Source of the DNA: Coptis chinensis
Lineage: Eukaryota > Streptophyta > Magnoliopsida > Ranunculales > Ranunculaceae
NCBI GenBank assembly: GCA_015680905.1
Contig: CM027381.1
Coordinates: 83,353,501-83,417,500 of the forward strand
DNA: 64,000 bases
Direction: 5' to 3'
Shown: positions 11,901 through 22,800 of the stretch, piece after piece
How the letters are laid out: each line of letters opens with the position of its first letter
Position numbering within the stretch: the first letter of the stretch is position 1
Notes under the pieces: generated by a model
Databases searched by the model: none
What the model was told of the DNA's origin: nothing
Seen by the model: the letters and a program-made list of their open reading frames with translations, nothing else
Position numbers and translations under genes: made by a program

Positions 11901-13352
11901 AGAGCTTAACCCCACCAAGCTTAAACATATTGTAACTTCTCAGATAATAACATTATTGGTGCATGATTTCTCAGAGTCCTACTCGTGTTTAGTCACTCGG
12001 ATTGGTTCTTGCAAGCTTCAATTCATGAATCCTGATTCTCAAAACTTTACCAACTTGCATCCTGTAGTAGAAACTCCCACGTCCACAATCTGATATTTTG
12101 TAGAGTTAAGCTTCCCCAACAAAGATCTTGGATGCAGCACTGGAAACAGGCGTGTCCTTACCTGGACAGATGATTATTGTGTATGTGAAAGGAGTTACGT
12201 GGTCACGTGTCCTATCAAGCATGGTAACTTTGCTTCTTCGCAAGACATACTTATGTTTAATCTTTACAGAAATGAATGTACACACAAGAGACGTTTTAAA
12301 TTGCTTTAACACTCCATTCCAAAGAATAACACGTAAATGCTCCTTCAGTGGGAAACGAGAAACAGAGCATAATCCACAATTTGCAATAGATACTTTCACA
12401 CATAAAAAAAACCTGGAATACAATTATCGTATAATAACTGTACCTAGCTCGTTTATGTAAGTCAAAAAAAAAAAACCATCGATGATAGTTCTAACCTTTC
12501 TGATCCCGACCCAACATTGGATATTGAGAGCTTGTCAATGTCACTAAATGTTAAATCATCAAGTCTCTCTAATGTGTTGCCTGTCCAGTTAACTGGTACC
12601 AGAACAGCAAAAGCAAGTATCGTAATAGGGATAAATAATTTCAAACTGCATACAAAATCTTTAAGTTAGTTGTGATCCATGCGAAACAACAACAGCAACA
12701 AAAAGAAATAGAAATAAAATATCAAAACCCAATTAGACCTATAGTTGCATCTTTGTCAGTCTAAAGGGATCACAACTTCTTTATTAAATACTAAGGTATA
12801 TAAAGAAATTCAACTACCATTTTAGGAAAAAAAACACACGAAAAAGGGATAAATAGTTACATAATTATGCATTCCTCAAAAACTTGTGTCCAGGATAATA
12901 GAGGTGTAAATTTCATACTGTGTCGTGATTTATATATGTAATGTAGGGCACCATCATATAAGCTATAATGAAAGTACAACTACACAGAGATTAGCACTTA
13001 GTCAGTAAATAAACCACAGACAGTCACTTGAAACTCACCCAAGAAGGTATATCCGAATATATACAGCAGAATCCAATCCAGCATGATTAATAAGCTCAGG
13101 TTCCGGCATTCTCAAAGCTGCTGGCATCCAATTCAAAAACCTTAAATAGGACGTGTAGTCCAAATTAACAAATTTGCTCACAGACGCTCTGGCATGTGTT
13201 GGACTAGTTCTTGTCCCCTTCAAATACCATTTAGGGAAGTATACTCTATCATTGACCGGTTGAAGTCGTAAGATAGCAAATGCCACAAGGAACGTAATTG
13301 CAGACAAAAGATTAATAGTCGCCGCAGCACCAATATCAGAAAGTGTAGCCAT
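5923..13352 (-). CDS. OSCA1: OSCA1/CSC1-like hyperosmolality-gated calcium-permeable channel (11 coding exons)
   Basis: Eleven coding exons can be placed with GT/AG ends: 13352-13039, 12645-12496, 11505-11370, 10699-10598, 10378-10259, 10096-10016, 9735-9395, 8484-8239, 7677-7353, 6538-6305 and 6156-5923. They sum to 2283 nt (760 residues plus stop) with every junction in phase, close to the family's usual 770 or so. The start MATLSDIGAAATINLLSA is the OSCA1-clade N-terminus (RSN1_TM helices). The middle exons (RNVPPDPDE, NHPDHYL, TGFWALWGKTVDAI) are the cytosolic PHM7-type domain. Exons 7-10 form the RSN1_7TM pore region, including MPAAFVSFRTRWAA, SVIQGFLPGIALK, FFITYIMVDGWAG and PRIQLYFLLGLVY. 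The C-tail is acidic, then Ser/Arg-rich. OSCA channels are plasma-membrane, mechanically and osmotically gated cation channels that start the calcium response to hyperosmotic stress. No inactivating change was seen. Which OSCA1 paralogue it is cannot be settled by eye. Confidence 0.95.
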
Positions 13353-13960
13353 TTATTTCTTCTAGTATTCTTTATCAATCTCCTGGATGTTTTTTAAGAT
13401 GGATATTAAATAATCAGACATAATCCACAAAAAAACAGATTACTCAATTTTGTTGTTAGCTTTTTCTTACGAGTGGACTACCACTCTTCAACTATTACCC
13501 CTATGATCTACCAAATAACACTATTAAAAAAAAAATTACATTGATAAACTTTTTAATCTTTAATAAACTCTGACTCCCAACCATGACATGAACTTTAGAT
13601 GAATTATATTCAATTTCATCAAGCCATCAACTTTAGATATCACAAACAATATATAGCAAAAAAAAGTTACCTAGGAATGTGCCTTGGAGACGTCGAAAAT
13701 AAAAATGCTAGTATCAAGGTTGAAGAAACGAAACGATGAATAAATAATACATATAAATGTGTGAAAGGAAAGGAGGGAGGGCGGCAACAAGAGCGGAAAC
13801 GTTTTCGATGATGCTTAATATTATATTAAGTTGTTCTTTCGCTCCTTCCTCTCCTTCCTCGTTCTTTTTTTGTTTGTATAACGTTTTCAATAACAACAAT
13901 AACAGACAAATATTTGAATCTTCTTTTCTTTCCATTTTTACCCCCACTTTTATTCCAGAC
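13353..13960 (-). promoter_or_regulatory. Probable OSCA1 5' UTR with an intron, and proximal promoter
   Basis: Upstream of the OSCA1 ATG there is a plausible leader intron on the minus strand. The donor is CCTAG/GTAAC (exon ending at 13671) and the acceptor is CATCCAG/GAG (exon resuming at 13382), a gap of 288 nt that is T-rich before the acceptor. Further upstream, 13750-13870 is purine/pyrimidine-skewed and leader-like. Leader introns are known in OSCA1 genes, but this one is inferred only from splice consensus. Confidence 0.4.
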
Positions 13961-15299
13961 CTCATATCAGCTGTTCCCGTACCATTTTACAATCATTCAT
14001 TACCCACCTGTAACAGCTGCAATAAATTACACTCCAAATTTGAGGGCAGATACAGCTCAATTGTTCATATATTTAGTCAAAAGTAAACATGCTGGACATG
14101 AAACAATCAGAATTACTTAATGATGATTGCCATTTCTGCTATATACCTTCACTAAAAGCCAAGAAAAACGTAACTCAACATTTCTCTCATACCATTTTTT
14201 ATTGCAGAAATATAAATAAGGCTTTACCAGTAAAGCTGATAGGCCGGACTGAGGTCCAAATGTCAGCATCTTCGACATTTTTTTCTAGATAATATGGACA
14301 TTTCTTTTTTATAACTCTAGTCTATCTAACAAAACAAAATGGTGTGGGGCGGAATCTAACAAAACAGAACGGTGTGGGGCGAAAAGTCTCATCCCAGGCT
14401 ACAAATTTTTCTCACGTGGCGAATCCAAGTGATTTAGGGCTTTGTGCAATTTTGTTAATCAGTATTCATAGAATCTATCTAAAAATCACTCAAAAATCAA
14501 CAATTACAGTTGGACTTACAAATATTAGGCTAGCCCATAAACTGTTGGGCCTCCAAATTTAACATGATTCTATATATAGAGCTGGCCCAATTTATATTAT
14601 TGAACTTATAGATAATGACCAATTAAACTGGAAGAGAAAATAGCCCGAAAGCGCGTTGATTTCATCAGTGCCGTACGGGCATACCCTAATGTGTAATAAG
14701 ATGAGCATGTGAAAACTTAATAGTTTGACACTTAAATGAAAAGTACCGTGTTGGGAAAAGTGGTCTCGTGTTCCATGGACCATGATTTTGAGAGGGATTG
14801 GCTTATGATTTATGAATATGAACTTATAGAAATATTAAGGAAAAAACTAAGAAAATCAAAACTTTAATGTGATGGAGTGATGGTCCAGTGATTACAACTC
14901 TGCCTATTGTAATGGTCAAACATGTGTTCCAATAATACGAACCAAGATGTCCATCTTTCAATGAATTCTCTCTGTTCCAAGTTCCAACTACCAGAGTTTG
15001 TCCATTTTCCCAACTTTCACACAGATTATATATTTTTTTAACATAAGTATCTCGTAAATCTAAAGCAACAAATTCAACAATAGATATTATCAATCCAAAA
15101 GAAAAGGAGGTATAAACAAACAGAAAAATTGTCGACCATATTATTTTATTTTTCTAATACACAAACAACAGAATGTACTAATTCTATATATATGTAGATA
15201 CTCCACAGTCCACATGACCAAATCCAAGTAACTACAAAAGATAAGCTCACTCACCTCTCAAAAATATCGCAAACAAAAAAAAATCTCTTCTCATCTCTG
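13961..15299. other. Intergenic between OSCA1 and the EDL3-like gene
   Basis: No gene recognised. It contains a small imperfect 30-bp tandem duplication at 14325-14384 (each unit holds GGTGTGGGGCG) and one CACGTG motif near 14414. The last 200 bp should be the 3' UTR of the F-box gene. Confidence 0.5.
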
Positions 15300-16220
15300 T
15301 CACCAACTTCGCTGACCACTCACTCCACCAGTGCTGAGTGCTGACCCTTCACATATTTCTTCACCACTGGAACTTGATCGCCCATTTTGCAAAGATGCTC
15401 TCACCATATTATGGACCCCACTTTCCTCGTCGTAATCACTAGCATCATCATCATCATCGAGATACTCATCGGAAGATAGAGGAACCAATAAACATGAACC
15501 GTGCACATGTCCATTTACACAAACGAAGTACTCTAGTTTCTCATGATGGGACCCAAGTCTTTTTGCAGCACTCTTGGGTACAAGTTTAGCTGTTGTCATA
15601 CTCCATACACGTGCACCACAATAGGGACAACGAATAAGCTCCTCAAACTCTGCCTTCCGTCCAATCAAAAGATCTCTAGTTTTCGATTTCATAAATCCCC
15701 TAAATACCCCTCTAAAAACTCCCAAATCCTCAAAACTACCTTCTACAGTATGTTCACATGGATCACTGATGTACAATAAATCACTTTGACATCTCTTCAT
15801 CAAGAAACTCTGCCCCGAAGTTTTCGAAAAACGCGACGTCTTCGAGAAATGACCAAGTAGAGTTTGATCAATTTTGAAATGTCGGCTGGGCACGCACCCG
15901 CAGCAGAAGAATAAAAGCTTTGCGAGTGCGTGCCAACCGTCTCCAACTCGTAAATTTGGCTCCCCATTAACTAATGTTGGAACCATGCGCGGAGCTCGCG
16001 ACGCGCATAGTTTTTTCCATAATACTCGTTTAGCTACCGCACTTAATTTCCTACTAACGCAAGAAATTAAGCATAGAAGATGAGGATCCCAATTGATTGA
16101 TTTGCAGACTAACATGAGTATACGCTCATTTTGTAGACCTGATGAATCACTTGTTCTTATCATCGAGTCAGACTCTTCACTGGGTCGACTCCGTCTAACT
16201 CTTCTTCTATTCTCATTCAT
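15300..16220 (-). CDS. EDL3: EID1-like F-box protein (EDL3 type)
   Basis: Single-exon gene. I chose the ATG at 16220 (MNENRRRV, 306 residues) over the in-frame ATG at 16253 because the TATA box at 16286-16295 would put the transcript start only a few bases before 16253. The N-terminus is Arg-rich. The F-box follows near residues 30-75 (NERILMLVCKSINWDP through LWKKLCASRAP). Then come the family motifs GWHALAKLLFFCCGC, SRFSKTSGQSFL, LLYISDPCEH and LGVFRGVFRGFMKSKTR. A Cys-rich C-terminal part has CPYCGARVWSMT and FVCVNGHVHG. The end is an acidic run (DEYLDDDDDASDYDEESG) and a Ser-rich tail. EID1-like proteins are substrate receptors of nuclear SCF ubiquitin ligases; EDL3 is ABA- and osmotic-stress-inducible and acts positively in ABA responses. 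The ABRE-rich promoter supports EDL3 rather than EDL1 or EDL2. Confidence 0.9.
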   Translation of the reverse strand: MNENRRRVRRSRPSEESDSMIRTSDSSGLQNERILMLVCKSINWDPHLLCLISCVSRKLSAVAKRVLWKKLCASRAPRMVPTLVNGEPNLRVGDGWHALAKLLFFCCGCVPSRHFKIDQTLLGHFSKTSRFSKTSGQSFLMKRCQSDLLYISDPCEHTVEGSFEDLGVFRGVFRGFMKSKTRDLLIGRKAEFEELIRCPYCGARVWSMTTAKLVPKSAAKRLGSHHEKLEYFVCVNGHVHGSCLLVPLSSDEYLDDDDDASDYDEESGVHNMVRASLQNGRSSSSGEEICEGSALSTGGVSGQRSW

Positions 16221-16285
16221 TGTTTTCTTCCAAAGAAAATGCCGACTACTCAAACAAGCCCGGCAAGGCAGTTGGTGATATGGTG

Positions 16286-16295
16286 TTTATATAAA
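16286..16295 (-). promoter_or_regulatory. TATA box of the EDL3-like gene
   Basis: The palindromic TTTATATAAA is the only strong TATA element near the gene. Transcription about 30 bp downstream would start near 16260, leaving a leader of about 40 nt before the ATG at 16220. Confidence 0.65.
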
Positions 16296-16324
16296 CCCAA
16301 CACTCAATACTATAAACGGAAAGG

Positions 16325-16687
16325 CACGTGTCTTACTGTAACTGGTTGATGTAAACGTTACTTGATCTCATTCTAACAACCATATACGTGGCAATCTTAG
16401 AAGAGTTTAAAGGACACGTGTTGGGAGAAGATTGATTAGCCTGTATGGTTTTAGAGTTGATCCCAGTTAAGATCTTATGACACGTGTCCCTGTGAAAATA
16501 TCTTTTCCTTATGATGAGAAAAATATCTCAAGTACTACGTGTCAGTTTTGTAAGGACATTGTTTCTTGATGAACCACAATGGGTTGTATTTTAATACCGT
16601 GGCCCTACACGGGGAAGAATCTTAACCACCATCGCTAATAATGGAATTGTTTAAGAATCTTAAGAATTGTTTAATCTTTGTCACGTG
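16325..16687 (-). promoter_or_regulatory. Cluster of six ACGT-core (ABRE/G-box-like) motifs
   Basis: CACGTG cores lie at 16325-16330, 16415-16420, 16481-16486 and 16682-16687. TACGTGGC (16385-16392) and TACGTGTC (16536-16543) also have ABRE form. Two are in the GACACGTGT context. bZIP factors of the ABF/AREB group bind such motifs, and two or more copies usually suffice for ABA response, so this promoter is predicted to be strongly ABA- or osmotic-inducible. Confidence 0.75.
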
Positions 16688-17107
16688 GTCATAGCTGTAC
16701 CACCTGCAAGGGTTAATGTTCCTAAAGTAGAAAGGTTATTTTAGTCCTTCAAGTTAAATTATCTTAATTTCGTGACTAATTACTTCAATTTACTCAAGTA
16801 AGGTATTGTTAATTGGCATTTAGATGAAGGGTGAAGTTGTCTTTTTCTAAAGTGTGTTGGCTTTGTCGTACAGGGATGGGTGCGGCTTCCTTTTTTCCAA
16901 GTGGTGGATGCGCGTTTGTTAAAAGTAGAGAACCTGTTATTGCGTGCCACGTTAGTGACGCACTGAAAAGAACAACCAGAGTGATCAGATGCTCGATCAT
17001 CAATACCGTAATTTGATTTTTCATTTTTCTCTAATTCTATTATCTTTGCAAGGCATCCAAATAATATAAAGTTTCATTTATTTAGTATGGCACAAATGTA
17101 GTCATTA
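16688..17107. other. Distal EDL3 5' flank up to the transposon edge
   Basis: No gene or repeat recognised. The left end of the Mutator-like element begins at 17108, so the large transposon complex sits only about 0.9 kb upstream of the F-box start codon. Confidence 0.5.
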
Positions 17108-17300
17108 GGGTAATTGCTTGAATCGGCCATAATAAATCGACATTGTTCTCCAACCGGTCATGTCTTTCAATTTTGACCAATTCAACGGGTTTTTGACTAT
17201 TTGCCCTTCTGTACAATATTCTCTCTTTTCTGCCACACTCTCTCTCCTCTGCAACACACTATCTCTCATATTGTACTTCTGATGTTGATATGTACAGTCA
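17108..17300 (+). repeat. Left terminal inverted repeat of the MULE
   Basis: Starts GGGTAATTGCTTGAATCGG and matches the minus strand of 57207-57368 with scattered, mostly C/T, differences. Inward it reaches the CT-rich stretch and the CTTCTGATGTTGA motif, the point where the right arm was broken by a solo LTR. Confidence 0.88.
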
Positions 17301-17735
17301 TATCTATCCGTTAGATTCTCTTAGCGATACGTACCAGTGATTAATGACTATTGGATTTCAACCCAGCAAAAATGAAAACGGACTTTAGCTATTGTGGGAT
17401 CACGAACCAAAGAACTTATGGATCTACTATCGCAAATTTCGGCTTGTTTTTTGTTGTACGGACATGAGACAACGTTCACCTCGATTTTTGTGCCAAACTA
17501 TAAAAGTGTTTTCAAACCTTCAAAGCTTCCAGTTTTTTTATTTCATCTTCTTGGTTATCTTGTCCTTCGTGATTTTGGTAAGGTTTTTCATAGAGGACAA
17601 AAACACAAATCTTGATAATGGATTTTTCTAAGGTTCATCTTCTTGATTATCCTCTCTCTCTACGGTTCTCATTGTTTATTGAAATGTTTTGAGCTTTGGT
17701 TTGTTGTCTTCAGTGTTGGTTTCTTTCTGAGTCGT
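17301..17735 (+). repeat. Left arm of the MULE: inverted copy of the transposase gene's 5' leader
   Basis: This stretch matches the minus strand of about 53704-53290. The clearest part is 17390-17630 against 53622-53371, where both can be read as ...HEP/RTSxLWIYYxxF... followed by a matching decayed tail. In the right arm the same sequence lies just upstream of the first PB1-like exon of the transposase, so it is leader or intron rather than a separate gene. Confidence 0.75.
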
Positions 17736-18836
17736 CTTGGGTTTGTTTTTACGTAGTAGTGTATAGAGTTTTTTTTAAGGTTTCCATAGTTGTGTTTACT
17801 ATTTCCATGTTGATTTTGTTCTTTTTGCATGGAGTGAAGAAATATGTAATAGGTGAGGTGAAATTGAGAGTGTTTGATGTGTATATTTTCTTAGAAGGAT
17901 TCATGTGTCTAGTGGAAAGTTTGTTGATGTACTTGATGACAATTCCCTTTCTAGATCGATGAAAAAATGTATTGAATACTTGAATATGATTCAAGGCATG
18001 ATTCAAAAGTAGAAGAAAACAACTGAGCAATCATTGTGGTGAGCTTGGATTGCCTTTGCAGTCGGGGTTCCGCCAGGTTTTAGAAATGAAGACTCTTTGG
18101 ATGCCACCATAAGCGACACTTACATGTACCATCAACAACTTGGGTTTGTTTTTACGTAGTTGTGTATAAAGTTTTTTTTAAGGTTTTCATAGTTGTGTTT
18201 ACTATTTCCATGTTGATTTTGTTCTTTTTGCATGGAGTGAAGAAGTATGTAACAGGTGAGGTGAAATTAAGAGTGTTTGATGTGTATATTTTTTTAGAAG
18301 GATTCATGTGTCTTGTGGAAGGTTTGTTAATGTACTTGATGAACAAGTCCCTTTCTAGATTGATGAAAAAATGGATTGACTACTTGAATATGATTCAAGG
18401 CATGATTCAAAAGCAGAAGAAAACAACTGAGCAATCATTATGGTGGGCTTGGATTGCCTTTGCAGTCGCGGTTCCGCTAGGTTTTAGCAATGAAGACTCT
18501 GTAGATGCCACCATAAGCGAAACTTACATGTACCGTCAGCAACTTGGGTTTGTTTTTACGTAGTAGTGTATAGAGTTTGTTTAAGGTTTTCATAGTTGTG
18601 TTTACTATTTCCATGTTGATTTCGTTCTTTTTTCATGGAGTGAAAAAGTATGTAACAGGTGAGGTAAAATTGAGAGTGTTTGATGTGTATATTTTCTTAG
18701 AAGAATTCATGTGTCATGTGGAAGGTTTGTCCAAGCGCATGAAATTGAGTTTTTGCCTTATCAGTCGCGGTTCTGCCATGTTTTAGCAATAAAGACTCTG
18801 TGGATGTAACCATAAGCGACACTTATATATACCGCC
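17736..18836 (+). repeat. Three tandem copies of the transposase PB1-like exon
   Basis: Units start at 17736, 18139 and 18543 (periods 403 and 404 bp); the third has an internal deletion of about 100 bp. Each contains part of an intron plus an exon reading HGVKKYVxGEVKLRVFDVY and FLEGFMCLVE, matching the single copy in the right arm (53089-52800, minus strand; HGVMKYLGGEVKFRVFDV). In plant MULE transposases this is the N-terminal PB1-like (IYYDGE...) domain. The middle unit keeps a 133-codon frame (18162-18563), but that is a consequence of copying, not evidence of a gene. Confidence 0.85.
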
Positions 18837-19861
18837 AGGTTTCGGCAACTTGGGTTTCTTTTGAAATTCCACTTCCATTTCACTTCATAGATCACCTTAT
18901 GGAGTTTTGGAAATGTTTCACTGTATAGGTTTGGGCTTGAATCGATATAATGGTATTTTGTGGTTTGAGAAACGGCCGGTTCATTGTACTTGAGTGTCAG
19001 CACAGTAACTGTTAATGTTTATATGTTTTGTTTGTGATTATATCAGGTGTACCCTTATATCACTGTTGTTGTTTATAAGGAGATAATGAGACCCTAATAG
19101 AAAGAAATTTGTATGGAAACTCAATAAGAAGAAAAAAGAAAAAATGCATTTAGCATTCACAAAATCAAATTTGGGTGTTATTCGAAACGGAGGTAATTGG
19201 CAGCGTTTTATGTATGATATATCAGCAACTGAAGCCATAAACAAGAACACAATTGAGACTATCAGGTTGACTTTAATATACACCTATATCTTACGTACAA
19301 AATATTATTATCCAATAACAAGTTAAACAAAAGTTAACTTTGATAAGTTTATTTAACCCTTTATTCAATATCAAATAAAGCAAAAGTGTAGCATTTAATA
19401 ACACATACTGAAGTTGAGAAGTAGCATCTCAGTGCCATATTTCACCATTGTTCGCACCCAACTCAGTTACAAGCTTGTCCGTAGTTCAATCTTTAAAAAA
19501 AATTCTTATACAAATAGCCAAAATGTTAGGAAGCTAGTCCCACCCTTTGTAAAATGACCAGACTCAAAAGTTGTTGATAGTTAGAACGTAGGAATATGTC
19601 TGTACTAAGATAAACTAGTGATATGAAGAATCTAGTTTGGGCGGGAAAAATCTTTGACACGTGTTAGGAACGATCCGATAGTATTAATTATTTGCCGAAA
19701 CAATTGAAGAAATGATGGTTTTTTAACCTTTAACTGGCATGTGTCGGTAGTTATATGTTTGAGCTATAAGGACTGTTCAGTGTTCATTTTCAGACCAAAA
19801 AAACCGCCCAAATTAAATACCTTGAATCCCTAATTTTTCGACCATTTCTAATCTTTCAAAA
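18837..19861. other. Interval between PB1-like repeats and the Ulp1-like gene; probable promoter of the latter
   Basis: No gene recognised. Near the Ulp1-like start it carries a CACGTG motif (19658-19663) and an E2F-like TTTCCCGCC on the minus strand (about 19640-19648). A second CCGCCCAAA lies near 19804. These may be promoter elements of the transposon gene, but this is inference from motif form only. Confidence 0.4.
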
Positions 19862-22800
19862 ATGAGAAAGCTTAATTTGACTGTTCATATGTCACTCGAT
19901 AAAATGCATAAATTGTTCAAGACATTCACTACTGAAGAGAGGGAATATTTTGAGAAGTCTTGCTTCGGTAAGTTTTTAAGCATTAACGAGAGAATGCACA
20001 CCACTTCTACGCTAGTGTATGCTGTTTTGGGACACCAAGTAGGTAAACTTTGCTACCGAATCGGTAAAAAGGATTTGGTGTTTAAGAAAAGTGATGTTGC
20101 TCTTATAATGGGTCTAAGTGTGAAGTCGGTTTCTAATTCATTCTACACGACAGACATCAAGATCCCATCCCAATTTCGTGCAAGGTTTTTTAAAGGAACC
20201 ATGATTTTTGAAATAGAAATATTGGAAGCTAGAAACTTGGCAAAATCAAGTGTTGGTGAAGAAAGTCAGAATGATGTGTTTAGGCTGAATATGTTGTATA
20301 TACTGTTGCAAGTTGTGCTTCCAAGATCTGCTAGGACAGTTAATGGGAGGTATATTGATCTGGCCGGGAATTTAAATGCATTTGGCAGCTTTCCTTAGGG
20401 CACACCTCTGTTTGAAATGTTGGAAGAGTTTTTGGAAGACATGTCTAACTTGGTGAGTGTTAGAAAGGATTCTTTCGCAGTTTATGGTTGTTTAATTTGT
20501 TTTGTTATTTGGGTATATCTTCACATCCCATCTCTTGGGGCTCGGAGACAAGTTGATGGTAGGTTCCCCATAATACTAGATTGGGTAGACTTGCCTTCCA
20601 GAAACATACATCTACATACTTATCAGAAAAAGCTTCAGCCTCTTAAGGGGAAGGCAGTGGTGTTGGAAAGTCTAGATCTTTCTGAAGGAGAACTGGATGA
20701 AGAAGTGCTAAAGGATGCTTTGGGGCAACAATCCATGCAAAGTGGTGCAGCAGTTTCAGGGACATACAATAATGAGGAACTTTTTCAAAGACAGACAAAA
20801 GTAATTAAAGGCCTTGTAAGTAACTTGTTTTCTTTTGACATTTGAAGTACTCACATAATCTTATAATGTTAAAGAAGTTGTAATATGATGATGGAATTGC
20901 AAATGTTGTTAGGACCCATGTTGTTAATGAAGCACTGATAATATGTTGTTATTAAACTGCATGTTGCAACATTGTTTCATATATGAGGCAGCAATATGTT
21001 ATGGTACCATGAGTGAGCTATTGTGAAACCATATATGTCAGCAACTACAATGTATAAATAGTGAAGTGGGATCTTGCATGTTTAACCCTGAATGATAATA
21101 GGGTACCCATGATAATATATGGGTAACCAGTTTGACATGGGTACCCTTTTGACATTTGAAGTACTCATATAATCTTATTTAAAAGTTATAGAAAGTTGTA
21201 ATATGATATGGGTACCCTATTATATAGTCTTGAATTGGAATTGCAAATGTTGTTAGGACCCATGTTCTTATATAAAGCACTGAGAATGTGTTGTTTTGGA
21301 ACTGCATGTTGCAGCATTGTTTCATATATGAGTGAGCTATTGGGAAACATGATATGTCAGCCACTACAATGTATCTGTAGTGGTTTACAAATAGTAAAGT
21401 GGGATCTTGCATGTTGATCCCAGAATGATAATAGGGTACCCATGATATGGGTAACCAGTTTTTGACATTTGAAGTACTAATATAATCTTATTTAAAATGT
21501 TATAGAAAGTTGTAATATGTTATGGGTACCATATTATATAGTCTTGAATTGAAATTGCAAATGTTGTTAGGACCCATGTTGTTATATGAAACACTGATAA
21601 TGTGTTGTTATGGAACTGCATGTTGCAGCATTGTTTCATATATGAGGCAGTAATATGTTAATGTACCATGAGTGAGCTATTGGTAAACATGATATGTCAG
21701 CCACTACAATGTATCTGTAGTGGTTTACAAATATTGAAGTGGGATCTTACTTATATTATTTGTTATGTGCTCTGATTAATCTAAAACAGGTCAGTAAGGA
21801 GGTTAGAGTTGTTGGGGATATACTCTAGAGTGAAATAAGGACTGGCATGGAAATAATAATTCAAGAGATTGCTCATGGTGGGTTGAAAGGTGGTATGGAA
21901 AGTTTAGAGGTTGAGGTTGTGAAAGGGCCTAGAACAAGGGGTAGAACAAGGAGTAGGGCCGGAGTAGAACAAGGAGCAGAAGTTTAGAGGTTAAGGTTAT
22001 GAAAGGTGCTGATGCTAGAACAAGGAGTAGAACTAGAAGCCCAACCCCAAAGAAGCCAAGCAATGTAAGCTCTGATGCTAAACTGAAAACACCAACAAGG
22101 TCTTCCCAGAATAAGTCTACCCCGAAGAAGTCTTCCCAGAAGAAGGTTCACTCAGAACCTAAGAAAGGGAGTTCATATGTTTCTAAGAAAGTTACCTTTG
22201 AGGTTTCTCCTAGTTCCTCAAATAAAAGAAAAAGAGCATTGGACAAGAATCAAAGCCTTGAAGTTGTGGAAGATACTTCAATACCTGCTCAGTATGAAAG
22301 AAAGAAAAGGAAAGTGGTCAAAGTTTGTGGTACTTGAGTTCAGCCATCTAGGGCAAGCAAAAATGAGGCTATAAAGGCTAGGGAGAGGCAAAATTTGAAG
22401 AAAAAAATATCAAATCAATGAGAGAACAAGGGAAAAGGAGCTAAAGCTTAAGGAAGCTGAGACACCCAAACAAAGAAGGAAGTTGATCCAGGCTGAGTCA
22501 GACGAAGATGAAGATGTTGCACAACAACAAAGAAGGCAAAAATGATTTGGAGTCAGTTGCTGCAAGTGCTTTGCAGAAGATTAGTGAGGTCATACCCAGA
22601 GGGACATACCAAGAACATAGTGTGGAGCTGGAGGAGGACCTGGTGGGGGTACAGACTGCTATAGTACCTTATACTAAATCTTCAATGCTTGATTATGTTC
22701 CCTTTTACTCTTCTTTGTCATCTGGATCTTGATGGGTTATTATATCCTTTGGCATCTGTTTTAGTCCTTCCTCCTGGTGATCTTGATGGGGAAGCAGTCT

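Noticed and set aside
12106-12460. Opposite-strand frames of over 100 codons at about 12.1-12.5 kb
   Set aside because: They lie in intron 2 of OSCA1 and show no family resemblance or codon-like pattern.
16831-17016. 61-codon plus-strand frame upstream of EDL3
   Set aside because: Short, overlaps an opposite-strand frame of similar length, and has no recognisable family or promoter context.
18162-18563. 133-codon frame with hydrophobic and charged parts as a separate small membrane-protein gene
   Set aside because: It is the middle copy of the triplicated transposase PB1-like exon plus intron sequence; the hydrophobic start lies in what is intron in the right arm.
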